A stretch of 64,000 nt of DNA from Microcebus murinus (Eukaryota; Chordata; Mammalia; Primates; Cheirogaleidae): positions 105,946,014 to 106,010,013 of the forward strand of contig NC_134136.1 in assembly GCF_040939455.1 (NCBI RefSeq), written 5' to 3'. Under the pieces are notes generated by a model. It did no database searches. It worked only from the letters and a program-made list of their open reading frames with translations, and was not told the origin of the DNA. The translations under genes were made by a program, and so were the position numbers. Below, piece after piece: positions 40,330 through 51,404 of the stretch; position 1 is the stretch's first letter; each line of letters starts with the position of its first letter.

Positions 40330-40690
40330 AAAAGCCAGAAAATATTAAAAATGTATGACACATGTGAGAGAAATGGAAATTTGAATACTGTCTGGACATT
40401 TGATATGATGGTATTATTGATATTTTTAAAGGATTATAGTAGCACTATGATTACTTTAAAAGAGTGAATATTTTTTAGCATTTTGAAATATGTATAAATA
40501 AAATGATACATGTCTGAGATCTGCTTCAAAATAATGGTGGAAAGGGTAGAGCTATAGAAGAAATAAGCTTGGCCACAAATTGATGACTGTTGATGTCTTG
40601 ATGGGTACATGGATGTTTATTATAGCATTATATCTACTTTTATATATGTTCAATATTTTCCATAGTGGAAAGTTTTTTAAAAAATAGCCA
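40330..40690 (+). repeat. L1M 3' end, second subfamily
   Basis: 'gatatgatggtattattgat', 'gatctgcttcaaaataatgg', 'gatgggtacatggatgttta', 'caatattttccatagtggaa' is another old L1M-type 3' end next to the previous one. It ends about 250 bp from exon 57. Confidence 0.7.
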
Positions 40691-40830
40691 AAATAGATAG
40701 GTAATTTTTAAAAGGGTAACTATTAACATAGATGCCTTTGACATTTCAAATATAATGACTATTTATAATCGACTCTTGGATGAGAAGAGTAAAAAAGATT
40801 TCTATTCAAATTAATTTTAAATGAAACTAA

Positions 40831-40854
40831 TTTGTTTGTTTGTTTTTTTTTATT
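40831..40854. repeat. (TTTG)n and T-run
   Basis: Three 'tttg' units followed by T8, within 100 bp downstream of the exon 57 donor in the transcript direction. Confidence 0.8.
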
Positions 40855-40939
40855 TACCATTTTGGTGAGACAAAACTAATTTTAAAATAGTCACTGAGTG
40901 CTTACTATATGCAAGGCACTAGGCTTAAAAATGTCCTAC

Positions 40940-41096
40940 CCTGTGTACATCATTCTGCTTCTGAACTGCTGGAAAATCGCCTCCAATAGGTGCCTGCCGG
41001 CTTAATTCATCATCTTTCAGCTGTAGCCACACTAGAAGTTCCTGAAGAGAAAGGTGCAGACGCTTCCACTGGTCAGAACTGGCTTCCAAATGGGAC
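40940..41096 (-). CDS. DMD: DMD exon 57 (rod spectrin-like repeat)
   Basis: The exon is 157 nt. Its first base completes the arginine codon begun in exon 56, followed by 52 full codons. The peptide runs from [18 protein letters not shown] to [12 protein letters not shown]. The acceptor is a strong T-rich tract ending 'ttattttttcag'; the donor is GTAGGA at 40939-40934. The [18 protein letters not shown] stretch is the heptad-patterned first helix of a spectrin-like repeat, with the invariant tryptophan. No frameshift or stop is present. The sequence is nearly identical to human dystrophin as recalled. Confidence 0.97.
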
Positions 41097-42299
41097 CTGA
41101 AAAATAACAGGAACAAATTATGTCAGAATATCTAGAAGTACAATTGTTGATTCTAATAAGTCCATTAAATGTATATTGGTTGGTTACTTTCATAGTGTAT
41201 AAACCTATTGTGAATTACCAAGCATTCATCAATACAAATCTGGCTACCTTTTTTTGAGAGTCATCAAATTGGGGGTATTTTGATGGCAATTTTGAGGAAA
41301 GGCAGTCTTTAGCCATATGTTTATTTCCACATGCAGAATTCTGAGACTTTTGGCATGAGATACATACTGGAATCGATTGCTTTCCCATACTGTTTCAGTC
41401 AATGATTCTTAATGTTTCTGGTAGAAAAAAAATTGGACTAAGTGACTAGTAAAAAACACCCAGTTTTCATGTGACTCATGCTAGCACTGGAATTCTTTCT
41501 GCTTTGAGAAATGAAAAGGTCTCTCCCCACATTTTGACTTTTCCATTTCTACACCCTAGGCAGCCTTTTCCATTGACTCCTTCCTTCTGGCATCTGTTCC
41601 TTTCTGTTCCTCTTCCCATATGCTTCTCCTTTTCCTCTACCCTTCTTTATCTGTGTGCACCTGGGATTTGTTTTCACCAAGTTCCAACATTTTCCACTTT
41701 GTTTCCTCTGTGTAAAATGTACTAAGACAACAACTCACGTGGAAGAGTAAAATCAGACATTTGTCTAAAAGCTTCCTCCAAACATGAATAATTTAGGCAA
41801 GAGACTGAGTGCTTTACCATCAGCTGTATTTAGAACATGTTAATCCTTAGAAGCTATTTAAGAATATACAAATGAGTGATCTATGCTATAAAATCCACAT
41901 TTTACTTGAGGACGAGCAGCTAAATTAATAAAATAAATCATCGTCCAGAAAACAAAAAGGAAAGGCAGAATATTAGCAAAGCTTTATTTTCAGGTAAGTT
42001 AGGAATTATGCTGCATCACTCATACATTATCAGTAATTACTAATTAATTCATAATAATTAGTTCTGCTTATAACAAAAATATAATACAGTCTCTATTGCT
42101 TCAAAGATTGAAATATAAAGCAAAATAACCAAGTAGAGCAACATTTCCCTTGGACATTTGGTAACTTAGCCTGACATTTCAAATACAATTTTCCTTCTGG
42201 CCTTAGTCAAATAGAATCACCAAAGAATACTTATCTCCTGAAATTAAATTATTCCAAACTTTCTGAAGGATAATTTCATGATACATGGAAGTCTTTAAA

Positions 42300-42905
42300 A
42301 TGTGCAAATGCAATGACTCACAAGCTTAAATTTAAGGAATTTATACTAAGAATATAACTAGAAAAGCATAGAAAGATATAGATGGAAAATGTTATTTAGA
42401 GCATCATTTATGATCGATAATTAAATATTCAATACTAGAAAATTGCTTATGAAATGCAAAAATCTAACCTAATTGTTTTCAAATGCAATGACACTTATAT
42501 ATGTTTTACACTACAAAATTAATGAAGTTATATATGAATTTAATTCAGCGTCTCAATTTAAAAGATAATAGGGAATTGATTACATATATATTGGTGAATT
42601 CATACAATGAAATCCTATGTAATGTTCAATATGATGACATGAGCAAATATTTATGGATATGGAAAAGGTGATCATATCAGTTGCTAAGTAAGAAAGCAGA
42701 TTACAGAAATGAATACAATCTATTTTTTTGATTTTTCTAAAATGTGTGTGTATATATGTGGGTGTATATGTTTGTCTATGTATGAAAAAATACTGGAATG
42801 ATAACCAGGTTATCCCTCAGAGGTAGATTTACAGGTGATTTATTTCTTCAGCTTTATACTTCTCCAAATTGTCAAAAAGTTTCTGTCATGTACAATATAA
42901 ACAGT
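42300..42905 (+). repeat. Old L1M relic
   Basis: 'gcttaaatttaaggaattta', 'attcatacaatgaaatccta', 'tacttctccaaattgtcaaa' follow the 3' part of an old L1. Highly diverged; boundaries approximate. A TG/TA-rich stretch occurs near 42743-42780. Confidence 0.5.
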
Positions 42906-43319
42906 ATATTCAAAGAAATGAAGGCATTTCCATCAAATAAGATAAATTAACTTGTTCAAGACTCCAAGGATATTATTATCTAATAAATGAATCATGAAAT
43001 ACCATAAACGTCATGAATTAAATATAATAGTGGATTCAGATTGCATATGGTGTAGAGGTCAGTTCATTTATGTTTCTGTTCCCTCCTTCTTTTTCTGTTA
43101 TCACTTTTCTACGATAAGCCTAAGTGAGAATTCCCCATGCAAGATTTTAGCTGTTTAATGGCATGTAATGAATACTGGTTATAGGGATTCCCTGGGGTGT
43201 CTGGAATTCACAGCTTGGTCCCCTTGAGGGTGAAACAGGCTGTCAAGTAGGAAATTTTGAAAGGTAGGCAGGGAAAGGCAGAGTCCAGACATGGTAAAGC
43301 AGCAAATGGCAGAAAAGAC

Positions 43320-43445
43320 ACTGATTAAGTAAATATTTATCAAGTGCTTCTAAGTCTCAAGGGGGCATTGGGAATAGGGAGAGGGGGAAGGGAAGGGAGA
43401 ATATAAAGATGCCTAGTGTCCCTCTATCTGATAGAGGAAACAAAA
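43320..43445 (-). repeat. L2 tail relic
   Basis: 'taagtaaatatttatcaagt', 'gcttctaagtctcaaggggg' resembles the reverse L2 terminus followed by A/G-rich sequence. Confidence 0.45.
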
Positions 43446-44041
43446 TTTCACGGTAGTGGAGAGGTTTACAGGAGGATATAGTGAAGAGCAGGCTGCCTAT
43501 GGTGAGATCTCAAGCTGCCGCTTTGTATATATAAGGAAGTGCTACAACTCCAGTTCTGGCTTAAATGGTGCTGCCTAATTATTACTGGGTCAATGAACCC
43601 CTTTGTGTCCCCTAAGAGAGAAAAATAGCTATGAGACTTAGGGATTTCAGTTCTAAAGTTTTCAAGAGAAACTTAACAGCATGTGGTGGGTAGGCTGTTA
43701 GAAGTCAGGGACACAGGACAGTCAAGGGAGTTAAGAGCAGCAACAGAAGGACCTGGAACCATAAAAGATGAAATGCTCTCATATATTTGAGTAAGGGGAC
43801 TTTTCCTAACGCGTGGAGTTAGGTAAAATTTAAGAATGTTTGATCATCTTAACTATATATGAAATGGTTCTCTTTTGTTCTGCCTAAAGCATAAGAGTGA
43901 AAGGAAAAAATATGAGGACATAAACTTAAGCAAAAGGCTTATAAAGGACAGAGGACACCGGGTAAGGGCTGGAAAGGTGAAAGTCAGTTAGACAATGGCT
44001 TCTAATTTAAAACAATGCGTATAAAGGTATTCATTCTAAAG

Positions 44042-44240
44042 CTCTGGTTCCCAAACTTTAGTGTGCATAAGAAACATTCGAGTAGCTTATTTAAAATCCA
44101 GATTGCTAGGTCCCACCCCCACAATTTCTGTACTGTTTTTTTTTCTAAATTTCTGTACTTTTAACAAGAATCTGTAATTTTAACAAGAACCTTCACACCT
44201 CTGCAGGTGAGCTCTAGGATCATTCTTTGATAAAGAATTT
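44042..44240 (+). repeat. MER5A-like hAT element
   Basis: Begins 'ctctggttcccaaactttag', has 'ccagattgctaggtcccacc' and 'acaatttctgtact', and ends near 'catctctgcaggtgag' type sequence with 'ttctttgataaag'. Internal duplication of 'tttctgtact' and 'ttttaacaag' is visible. Confidence 0.75.
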
Positions 44241-44860
44241 ATTAAAGTATTTCTGATATGCCCCAAACATTACTTGTTGATCTCTACAAGGCAAAGGTGG
44301 TATTTGTCAGTGACATGATTTTGAAGATCTAAATGTAATGAAACACTATGAGTTCAGAAAATATTTTCTTTGACTATGTTAAACTTGTGAAATGTTTTCA
44401 AGACACGTTTCTAATACATTTGTTGAAAGCAGCTGCCCTATTTTTATTTTTATGAGTGCATAGCAAATATTCCTAGATGATTAACCTATGTTCGCATTTC
44501 AAATGTTTATTCCTGAAAATGTTTTTTTGTATTTTCAATGATTTTTTTTTCTGGTTATAGCATAGGCTATTAGGGCTAGAAGAAATCTGAGAGATTATAG
44601 TTCAACGTTTTTGTTTTGTGAATGTGGAAACCAAGATGCAAAGGTACAAAGACAGCTGCTGAAAAATGTAACTTGAGCTGAGACATATAGACATGGAAAA
44701 TGTAAAGTACAAACATTTCTTAGATGAGGAAATCCTTAACCTTAACCATTTGGTTAAAGCACTTGATTTTAACCAAATGTTTTGGATCCCTGAGCAAAAA
44801 GGCTTCTTGGTATTAAATTAAATTTAACTTAAAATTTCCTTTGTACATAGGAAACTGCAA

Positions 44861-45233
44861 TGTAACTTAGTATGCATGCAAAGTGCAACCTAATTTAAGA
44901 TTACATTCTTGTAACAAATAGCTAAGTATCAGCCAATCACAACAGCCAAGCTTCAGCCAATCACAGGCTGCCAACTTATCAGATCATGTTCATATAAGGC
45001 AAATGCCTCATTACACCATGCCCAAATCAGGCAAATGCTAATGCTGAGCTGTAACAAGTAAAGATGTTTCTGTATGTCACTTTCTTTTTCTTTTTATAAA
45101 TATTGCCTGTTGACGTTGCTGGGTGGAGCTCTTTGAACCTCCTCTCCTATTTCTGAATGATGCCCAATCCATGAATTGTTCTTTGCCCAAATAAACTCTG
45201 CTACACTTAATTTGTGTAGTTTTTCTTTTAACA
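44861..45233 (+). mobile_element. Probable solo LTR of a gammaretrovirus-like ERV
   Basis: Has LTR organisation in one block: two 'agccaatcac' CCAAT boxes at 44931 and 44954, TATAAA at 45095-45100, polyadenylation signal AATAAA at 45190-45195, and a 3' end 'cttttaaca' closing on CA. The 5' end at TG (44861) is a best guess, and I could not find a clear short target duplication. No internal retroviral genes or primer-binding site flank it, so this is a solo LTR, inert as a provirus. It is oriented opposite to DMD. Confidence 0.6.
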
Positions 45234-46839
45234 TTGTTAATTGTCAAATATACTACTCTATTTACTCTTACCTACTCAACAGAAAATAAAAGATGTGGTT
45301 TGACGGGGAACAGTTAGATTCTATCCATTTTCTATTAATCTTTATTAGTGAAGACAAGGGCTTAGGGGTTACTAGCTTTTAATAAGGAAGATGCTGATCT
45401 TTAAAAACTAGATAATTTCTGCAATTTGTAAGGTTTAAGTAAAATGCAGAAACTTTAGGTGTTTGGGGATATATTGCTTGGTCTTTAAGGAACTCTTCAG
45501 TGTCAGGACTCTAAGAATTATAGGGGCTGATAAAGTGATTGTTATTCTCTAGACACAGATATTTCAAGTGTGATTTGGTTGAAACGTAGTTTGAAATCCT
45601 TAATAAAACTTTACTCTGAAAGGTATGTATTCTTAAAGCAAAATGTGTTATATTGAATTCATTTTTCACTTTGACTTCCTTCATAAAACTAATGATATAT
45701 CCTTGTATATCTTTGGTACCCTTGTGTAATAAAATAGCACTTAAGCACACAGAAAGAAAAGGTAGGAATGCAGAAATAATAAAAAAACACAGAAATAAAA
45801 TGGGAGCTATGGGGTTTTAAATAAAGAGAGAGAATTAAACCCAAAGAGAAGTCAAGATTTTTTTTCTTTATCAGATGGGCCTTGAAGTCCAACTTCCAAA
45901 CATAATTAAGATGCCAAGAATGAGAAAAAGGTCAGAGATACTCAATGCCCAAGATGCATTTTTCTCTCAAAGGTAGAAAAAAATTTGCCTCCTTTTGCTC
46001 TTTCTTTGTTCTTCATTATAGAAAAATATCTCTAACTATTCTAACTTCTAATACCAAGTACTCCCCAAGTGATTTGTTGCTGCTGTAGACTATATAATGT
46101 CAGTGTTCTTCTCTCTTGAATTAATGTTCAAAATTTCATAAATATGAATATTTTTATATAACATTTACAGGATTTTCTGCCAAGTATAAAAATCTCACTG
46201 AATGTAAATTTTGCTGAAATTATGTTGACAACATATTATGCAATTTTCATGGTTAATAGTATATATAATAAGTTGTAAAAAATAATTTCATGGCAGATGA
46301 AATAGAAATCTTTGTACATATTTCTTATATAAAAAATTCACTTGACCACTTCTCAAACAAAGTATTAATATTTAAAAAATAAAAGTGCTAGATTTGTGGG
46401 ATATGAAATATTTTAGAACGAGAAACACTTTGACTAGTCATCATCCTGATGTTGGATAATGTCATCATTAACTGTGTGTGTGTGTACATGTAAGTTAAAA
46501 TGTTTTACTTTATTTCGCTCCCACTTAAAGTGGTTAAATTTTTTGTTTTGTTTGATGGTACATAATTATCACTATTGACTTCATTTTATCTCTTGAACAA
46601 AATTTGATGTGATCATGGATATGGAATGATGGCACATACTTTTCTTGAATTAAATTATGAGATAGCACTATATACAATTTCAAAGTATTTTTCTCTTAAA
46701 GACATCTTATTTACTTTTTATTATGCCATATCTTTTAAATCAATCACTTCTATTTAAATTAAGAAAACAAAGGTAGAAAAATTCAACATTTTTTTCCAGG
46801 CTCATGAAGTATGATTGCAGAATTAAAAATAATAGAATT

Positions 46840-47045
46840 GTAGAACTGTAAGAGAACTTGAAGAGACTACCCATGTTTCTGTTCATACCTCTTCATTTCA
46901 GGGAGGGAGAAAATTGAACTATAAAGCAGTTAAGTGACTTGCTCAAGATTGTATGGTAGGTAGCTAGTAACAGAGCCAGAAGAAAAACTACATTGCCCAA
47001 CTGCTGGTCCAAGACTCTCTCTACTCTACCTCACTGACTTACTTA
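46840..47045 (+). repeat. MIR-like relic
   Basis: 'tacctcttcatttcagggag', 'gttaagtgacttgctcaaga', 'gtaacagagccagaagaaaa', 'ccaagactctctctactcta' follow the MIR core order. Confidence 0.65.
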
Positions 47046-47494
47046 GAGTTTGGAGTTTTTATGTTCACCTAATTTAGCTAGAGTCAGCAAGTATAGCATG
47101 AAACAACCCTTGAATACTTAAAGGAACCTGTTAATCAAGTGTAAATTAGAACAGTACTACAAAGACCCAGTGAAGGAACAGCTAGAGAAGAAAATATTCA
47201 TTATGGAGTTTGAGTCAAAATTTAGAGAATAAGAGGAGAGATGGTGTTGCAAAAGTGAGAACCAGCAATGCATACACTCATTTGGGAGAGTGAAGAAGTT
47301 GTTGGAGACCAGGAATGGGGTTAGAAAGCAGGATTTACTTGGCTCAGAGAATGTATATTGGGGAGTATCTAGAATACTGCTTGATGAGAAGGGAATTGGG
47401 GGCAGAAAAAGAACAAATAAGGAAAGGGATTAGCAAGGACTTACTAGGCATAGTAAGGTGTGTCTGATAAGTTCTAGTGACTAAATATAAATTA

Positions 47495-47610
47495 GAGCAG
47501 TGATTTTTTTTTGTCTGTTTTGTTCACTGTTGCATCCTCAGTGCCTAGAAGAGTACCTAGTACATAGTAGGCATTCATTAAATATTTGTTAAATGAACAA
47601 ATAAATAAAT
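47495..47610 (+). repeat. L2 3' terminus
   Basis: 'tgttcactgttgcatcctca', 'gtgcctagaagagtacctag', 'catagtaggcattcattaaa' is a well-kept L2 end. Confidence 0.85.
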
Positions 47611-49124
47611 TAATAAGAGATGTGAAACCACCAAGATTGAAGCTCTTGAACAAAAGAGTAATATGATAGAAACAGTGTCGAAGGTAGAGTATAGTTGTAA
47701 ATATGTAATGGATGATCTAACTATGCAAAAGAAAAGGAACACAGACAAATCGATTAATATGGCATAACATGAAGACTTAAATAAGAATCATAATCACAGG
47801 AAGAGAAAAAATTTAGGGTAGAAGGAAAATAAATGGAGAGAAAAGAACATGATGTGGACAAGAATGTGAAAGCACAGGGATACTTTTTGTGAGCCAATGG
47901 AATGCAAAGGCAAACTGCAAAATCATTTAGATTCAAGTTCACTTTTTTCCCATTAAAATGGATATCTGGGAAATAAAGCACTAATGGTTTTATTTTTTGA
48001 AATATAAAAGTGGTTTCAGAATCCCTCATAAATTATGAAACAACTATAAGTTTTTAGTATAATATGTTATAACTTGGGCAAACACAGCTGTTTTTCCAGG
48101 GTATCTTTGAAATCATTTTTTAATTGTGGTAACTTTTCACAATAAAATAACCTTGATGTAGGAACTGATGAGATTGACAATGCAGGCTTATCAGTGCCAG
48201 TGGTGGTTCTGTAGCTAACTCTTTCAGTGTTTGTCTATCTTGTTTAACAATCATCCCAGATTACTACTTTCACTGTGCTTCTCTCAACTGAACCCTGCCA
48301 TTCGCTATAGATTGACTGATATCCTTATTTCAATCAAGTGCCAAGAAATAAACTAAATTGCTTTCATGTGAACAATTACTTCTTTGCTTTTTATAAGTGA
48401 ATGCTTATAATGCCTGTGTTATTAGGGAGACCTATTTAAAAGCCAAAACCATTGATCTGAATATGTAAATTCTAGAATTTGCAGCACCTTAGATAAGCTA
48501 AGGTAACTGTTTTCTACTTGATTAATGACAGCAAGAATTAAACTGCAGTAGTTGGCATATGGGAAATTGCTGAGAATGAAGAGCCCATATTTTGGCTGAC
48601 ATGCTGTTTGCCGCTTTCAATTCTCCTTTTATTTCATCAAGTTCACATGAAGGAGAGAAAAGGCATTGAGTGATGTTCAGAACAATTATAACACCTTTCT
48701 TGTTCTTTCCTGCAAAAAAAGAATAAATTTCTTTTCTTTACCTACCAATATCTTTTCCATCTCACGTTTCATTCCTTTTTTAATGACAGATGTTATGAAA
48801 GTGGCCTTTGTCATTATATACACTGACCTCTCTTAAGAGTTTAAGCTGTAGAAAACTAATGGAGTCTCCTCATCTTTGAAAATGTCATTGCTCACTGCTG
48901 CCCCCAACTCATCACCAACACGCCGACACAAAATTCATGGACAAAATAGGGAGATAAGGAAGAATATCTGGGAAGCTGGTGTGCAAACTTGGGGGGAAAA
49001 AAAAACTTATAAATAAAAATAAATCTTTTTCTATTCTTAGAAATCTGCTTCTCTATTTCATCCTTTCTGCCATGTTGCGTTTATTTGTAAAAGTTTCCTT
49101 CTTTCTTTATACTTTATGGTATAA

Positions 49125-49385
49125 TATGATGATTAAAAGTTCAGACTCTGGAGTTGGACTTCCTTTGTTTTGATCTTGGATCTGCCACTTGCTAACTAAG
49201 TAACCCTGGGAAAGTTATTTGGCTTCTCTGTGCTTCATTTTCTTCAAATGTAAAGAAAGTATAATAATAGAATCTACTTCTCAGAGTTGTTGAGATCATT
49301 AAGTGGGACAAAAAATATAAAGTGCTTATGGCATTTGCATGGTATGTACATGCATCATGTTAAGTGTGAGTTGCAGATTTTTACA
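49125..49385 (-). repeat. MIR
   Basis: Antisense MIR: 'aaaagttcagactctggagt', 'ggatctgccacttgctaact', 'tgggaaagttatttggcttc', 'ctcagagttgttgagatcat'. About 250 bp, near full length. Confidence 0.88.
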
Positions 49386-50456
49386 ATAGTACTTTCGAAT
49401 TAATAACATTTTAGTTTTTTCCCCCTGCTTATAGAAGTAAATATGCAATACGTTGAAATTTAGAAGAACTATAAAGAAGAAAAAAATCTCCTTTCTGTAA
49501 TCTTACTATATCTAGAGGTAGTAATTACTGCCACTATTTTGTGCCTTCCTTCATAACAATTATGAAGTCCCATTTTTTCTCTTCTACCTCCTTCCACTAC
49601 CACCCTTGCTCTAGACACAGAAGAAAGCACAAAATATTTTTATAAAGAGAAATGAATTAGGAAAGGCAACCGATTAGAAAGCAGAAATCCTGGCTTCCAC
49701 TCCCTGTGCTTCTTAGATCATTTGAGTAACAATGGACATTTCATTTACTATCTCTGCATTTTTGTCCCTCCACTGAACTAGTGCAAAACTAGGATAACAA
49801 GAGCTTCCCTCTGCCATTTATACAAAGGTGCTGAGATGAATCACATCCCTTAACTTCTCAAAAGAAAGTTGATACGTAGAAAGGGGCAAAGTACAAAGTA
49901 GGAGAGTATAGTGCAGCTACAATCTTAGTCTACGGAGGATGTGTTTTAACAAAATCTCAGAGAAAGCAAAAGACAGGAAGTTGCTATATACTCTCCTTAG
50001 CTGCAGGAGCTATGGAGAGGTCTCTTCTAATTCATTAATTATAATGCATTATGGTTTTTAAAGATTGTCCTCTGGTATGCATTTAGAGTAATATCAAAAA
50101 ATTCCATAATAAACATTCATTAATATTATCACTTATTGTATAACCCCATAATAAGGCAAGAAAGAACTCTATGAAATTAGGATAGCTGTGCTCCTCATTT
50201 AAATTCACTCTAATGTCTTAATATGCATCTCTCCTGTGGTTACAAAACATCACCATTTTTATCTAATCTGAACCCTCAAGTATCATCTCCATACCAAATA
50301 AATAAATGATTCATTTATCCAAAATAAAATGAATCCTTCTGAAATTGGGTGATTTTACATAAAGATGTGAGATATTAGTTACTTGTGCTAAGAAAACAAG
50401 ACAAAATTTGTCATTTTAATTCATTTCTGGCTTTTCTGCTCCAGATCTTTTCCTAC

Positions 50457-50629
50457 CTAATGTTGAGAGACTTTTTCCGAAGCTCACTCCACTTGAAGTT
50501 CATGTTATCCAAACGTCTTTGTAACAGGACTGCATCGTCAGAACCTTCTAGAGATCTCAGGATTTTTTGGCCATTTTCATCCAGGTTGTGATAGATATCC
50601 GTGTGAGCTTCAATTTCTCCTTGGAGGTC
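50457..50629 (-). CDS. DMD: DMD exon 56 (rod spectrin-like repeat)
   Basis: The exon is 173 nt, phase 0 at its start and two bases into a codon at its end. It opens with DLQGEIEAHTDIYHNLDE and closes with LRKKSLNI plus AG of an arginine codon completed by exon 57. Its acceptor is a pyrimidine-rich stretch ending 'gctgtcctgtag'; the donor is GTAGGA at 50456-50451. It encodes part of a triple-helical spectrin-like repeat near the C-terminal end of the rod, with the conserved tryptophan visible in NFKWSEL. It is used in full-length dystrophin and is the second exon of Dp116, where the 10-residue leader joins it at the same phase. Compared with the human protein as I remember it, there are two conservative differences (I for V in TDIYH, G for S in DENGQK). 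Confidence 0.97.
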
Positions 50630-51374
50630 CTACAGGACAGCAGGAAGAAGAATACATGCAAAATTACTGAACTGAAAAAAACATTTATGAATGTGAATTT
50701 GGAGAAGTGCAAAAAATAAATTATTTGCTCTGAAGACATTTCAGTTGGGCCAACTGAAGATATACCTCAAATCACTTTTCTTGGTGTATTGTCTCTTCAT
50801 GTTATTATAGAGATTGAAAATGGGCATCTTTTAGGTATGATACATTTACTCCTTGCCATTATGAGTTGGAAAGTAATATATTTATAACTTTATAAATTTC
50901 ATAAGTTATATCTTTAGGCCATGGACAAAACATATTGTTTTATGGAAGTTATATGAAATAAAATTCTGTGATAAAGTATACTCCAGTGCCAATCATTTCA
51001 TTGCAATATAGGTTAAGTCATATTTCCATGTAAATAGTATTCTGTAGAGTTGACTCTGACCGTAAAAGTGTAGAGAGACTAATAAACAAGGTTGTACTTG
51101 ATCCATAGCACCAGCACATTAATGGGAGTCTATCATAGGAGAGAATCTTCCTGACAATACACATTAAGTTCACCTTGGTACTGCAGCATCATACATATAT
51201 TACAGCATTGTACATTTATTAGTAAGACTTCCCATTTAAAATATCGTCATATTTTTAGGCTTGACAAGTGGAAAGTCCATAGGACCTTGGTAAGAGTTAT
51301 GATAACAGGTTATGCATTCAACTTCATTTGTATATACACAGATCAAGAAAATTATCATAGTAGAAGAATCTGAC

Positions 51375-51404
51375 CTTTACATGGTATGTCTTCCTGTGTA
51401 ACAT
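51375..51404 (-). CDS. DMD: Dp116 (S-dystrophin) first coding exon
   Basis: On the minus strand, ten codons starting ATG TTA CAC encode MLHRKTYHVK and are followed by a GTCAGA donor. This is the known unique N-terminus of Dp116, the dystrophin isoform made in Schwann cells from an internal promoter in intron 55. The tenth codon ends exactly at the donor, so splicing to exon 56 gives HVK-DLQGE in frame. The intron between them is 745 bp. Dp116 lacks the actin-binding domain and most of the rod but keeps the C-terminal dystroglycan-binding region. The ATG has A at -3, a favourable context. The 5' untranslated part lies at higher coordinates; its transcription start cannot be read from the sequence. 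Confidence 0.93.

Larger units (their letters stand above)
25483..40939 (-). other. DMD: DMD intron 57 (complete, 15,457 bp)
   Basis: The intron is bounded by the exon 57 donor and the exon 58 acceptor. Contents: L2 antisense relics (27130-27850, 37605-38330, 39485-39625), a long L2 sense copy (33955-34850), a short DNA-transposon-like element (29105-29236), a very short L1 tail with target-site duplication (30929-31007) and L1M 3' ends (40130-40265, 40330-40690). In 34860-37600 and 31980-33950 I recognise no repeat or gene. No Alu was found in this intron. Confidence 0.95.
41097..50456 (-). other. DMD: DMD intron 56 (complete, 9,360 bp)
   Basis: The intron is bounded by the exon 56 donor and the exon 57 acceptor. 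It contains L1M relics around 42300-42905, an L2 tail at 43320-43445, a MER5A-like element at 44042-44240, a probable solo LTR at 44861-45233, a MIR-like piece at 46840-47045, an L2 tail at 47495-47610 and a MIR at 49125-49385. No young Alu or strepsirrhine L1 tail was seen. In 41100-42300, 45240-46840, 47620-49120 and 49390-50450 I see no gene or clear repeat. Confidence 0.95.
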
